This document shows, in pieces, positions 62,960-64,000 of a stretch of DNA of 64,000 nucleotides. The stretch spans positions 310,001 through 374,000 of the forward strand of contig CAWIBS010000029.1 in NCBI GenBank assembly GCA_963834365.1, given 5' to 3'. The notes beneath the pieces are model-generated. The model saw only the letters and a program-made list of their open reading frames with translations. It made no database searches and was not told where the DNA came from. This stretch comes from CAWJAP01 sp963834365. Lineage in GTDB: Bacteria > Acidobacteriota > Vicinamibacteria > Vicinamibacterales > Vicinamibacteraceae. The translations under genes and the position numbers were made by a program. Within the stretch, counting starts at the first letter, position 1; each line of letters opens with the position of its first letter.

Positions 62960-64000
62960 ATGACGAAGCTCTTTGGAACCGACGGCGTACGCGGTGTGGC
63001 CGGGCAGCCACCGCTCGACCCCGACACCGTGACGCGGCTTGGTGCCGCGCTGGTCCGCGTGCTGCCGCATCGCGGCGCGGGCAGGATTCTCGTCGGGCGC
63101 GACACACGAGAGTCCGGGGACTGGATCGAGACGGCGCTGGCGCGCGGCGTTGCGAGCGAAGGCGCGCAACTCGTGTCCACGGGTATCGTGCCGACTCCGG
63201 CGGTGGCCTTTCTCACCCGCTCCCGCGACTTCGACGCGGGCATCGTCATCTCGGCGTCGCACAATCCGTTCGAGGACAACGGCATCAAGGTGTTCTCGGG
63301 CCGCGGCGAGAAGTTCGACGAGGCGAACGAGCGCGCCATCGAAGCCCTGGTCGCCGATCCCGGCTTCGCCGTCGGCGGCGACTCGCGATCGATCGTCCGC
63401 GAGGATCTGGTGGACGCCTATCTCGCTCACGCGCGCGAGGTGCTCGGCGCTGCCGGGCCGCTGGCGGGCGCGCGGCTGGCCCTCGACTGCGCCAATGGCG
63501 CCACTACGACCGCGGCGCCGCGGCTGTTCAGCGAGCTGGGCTTCGACCTGCGGGTGATCGGGGCCGAGCCGGACGGCCGCAACATCAACCTTCACTGTGG
63601 CTCGACGCATCCGGAGGCGCTCGTCGACCTCGTGCGGGCGGAGGGCTGCCGTGCCGGCATCGCCTTCGACGGCGACGGCGATCGCGCCATCCTCGTCGAT
63701 CGCCATGGGCGCCTCGTGGACGGCGACGCCGTGATGTACATCTGCGCCAAGCAGCTGAAGGCCAGCGGCCGCTTGAAGGGCGATACCGTCGTCGCCACGG
63801 TGATGAGCAACATCGGCCTCGAGCTCGGGTTGAAGGCTCTGGGCATCGAGATGCTCCGGTGTCCCGTCGGCGACAAGAATGTGATGGAGGAGCTGATCAA
63901 GCGGGACCTCTCTCTCGGCGGCGAGCAGTCCGGGCACGTCATCTTCACCGACCATCTGTTCACCGGCGACGGAATCGTCTCGGCGCTGTCGGTGCTGCGC
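62960..64000 (+). CDS. glmM: Phosphoglucosamine mutase (3' part beyond the window)
   Basis: Interconverts glucosamine-6-phosphate and -1-phosphate for peptidoglycan. ATG 62960 gives MTKLFGTDGVRGVAGQPPLD. The catalytic phosphoserine is in GIVISASHNPFEDNGIKVF, the metal-binding loop AFDGDGDRAILVD, and the sugar loop GGEQSGHVIF. The frame is open through the end of the window (347 codons shown of about 450). Terminal member of the folP-cdaA-cdaR-glmM block. Confidence 0.96.
   Translation, partial: MTKLFGTDGVRGVAGQPPLDPDTVTRLGAALVRVLPHRGAGRILVGRDTRESGDWIETALARGVASEGAQLVSTGIVPTPAVAFLTRSRDFDAGIVISASHNPFEDNGIKVFSGRGEKFDEANERAIEALVADPGFAVGGDSRSIVREDLVDAYLAHAREVLGAAGPLAGARLALDCANGATTTAAPRLFSELGFDLRVIGAEPDGRNINLHCGSTHPEALVDLVRAEGCRAGIAFDGDGDRAILVDRHGRLVDGDAVMYICAKQLKASGRLKGDTVVATVMSNIGLELGLKALGIEMLRCPVGDKNVMEELIKRDLSLGGEQSGHVIFTDHLFTGDGIVSALSVLR

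Overview
The window is a GC-rich bacterial chromosome segment, most likely from the Acidobacteriota (subgroup 6 / Vicinamibacteria-like). That placement is my inference from the 16S rRNA text and from the gene content: ADOP-type FtsX/MacB permease, large cytochrome c/monooxygenase proteins, TreS-maltokinase, and a tilS-ftsH-folP-cdaA-cdaR-glmM block. No search was run. It is mostly a housekeeping region with an accessory middle part.

Layout. 1-14.3 kb: rlmN facing away from a purine cluster (M16 peptidase, purB, purS, purQ, purL, purF, a secreted HEAT-repeat protein, purM, two unknown secreted proteins, purN). 14.3-17.7 kb: Tat-like metallophosphoesterase, thpR, tyrS, a small secreted protein. 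17.7-24.3 kb: a complete rRNA operon with two good promoters, 16S, tRNA-Ile(GAT), tRNA-Ala(TGC), 23S, 5S and a strong terminator; inverted pairs flanking 16S and 23S are the expected processing stems. 24.6-35.5 kb: accessory region with two small paralogous proteins of unknown family, two cytochrome-c-type secreted proteins, a methyltransferase, a DUF1080-like protein, an NTF2-like protein, a YbaK-type deacylase, a DASS transporter and an ADOP permease. 35.7-42.2 kb: S41 protease, STAS protein, zinc-ribbon protein, FAD-dependent reductase, membrane protein, two SAM methyltransferases. 42.3-46.9 kb: yebC-ruvC-ruvA-ruvB-fabH. 46.9-54.2 kb: TreS-maltokinase, GlgX and a TIGR01777 epimerase on the minus strand. 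54.3-64 kb: queA, a cupin protein, a deoxyhypusine-synthase-like gene, tRNA(CAT), tilS, ftsH, folP, cdaA, cdaR and the start of glmM (cut by the window edge).

Two window-wide properties matter. First, at least fourteen genes, including essential ones (tyrS, ruvB, fabH, ftsH, purM), are split by a single-base shift, mostly one extra base. The protein reads perfectly on both sides, so sequencing or assembly error is much the likeliest cause; I annotate these as one gene each. Second, many intergenic gaps hold short degenerate tandem tracts with a 7-nt period (8-9 nt in some), built on a few word families (TGGTNNN, CGTAGCC, CGCCCAGT, GAAGGAG), often abutting stop or start codons and in two places arranged as inverted halves. 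Together with GC-rich palindromes with TTCA/TGAA/TAAA loops, they are the most distinctive unexplained structure in the window.
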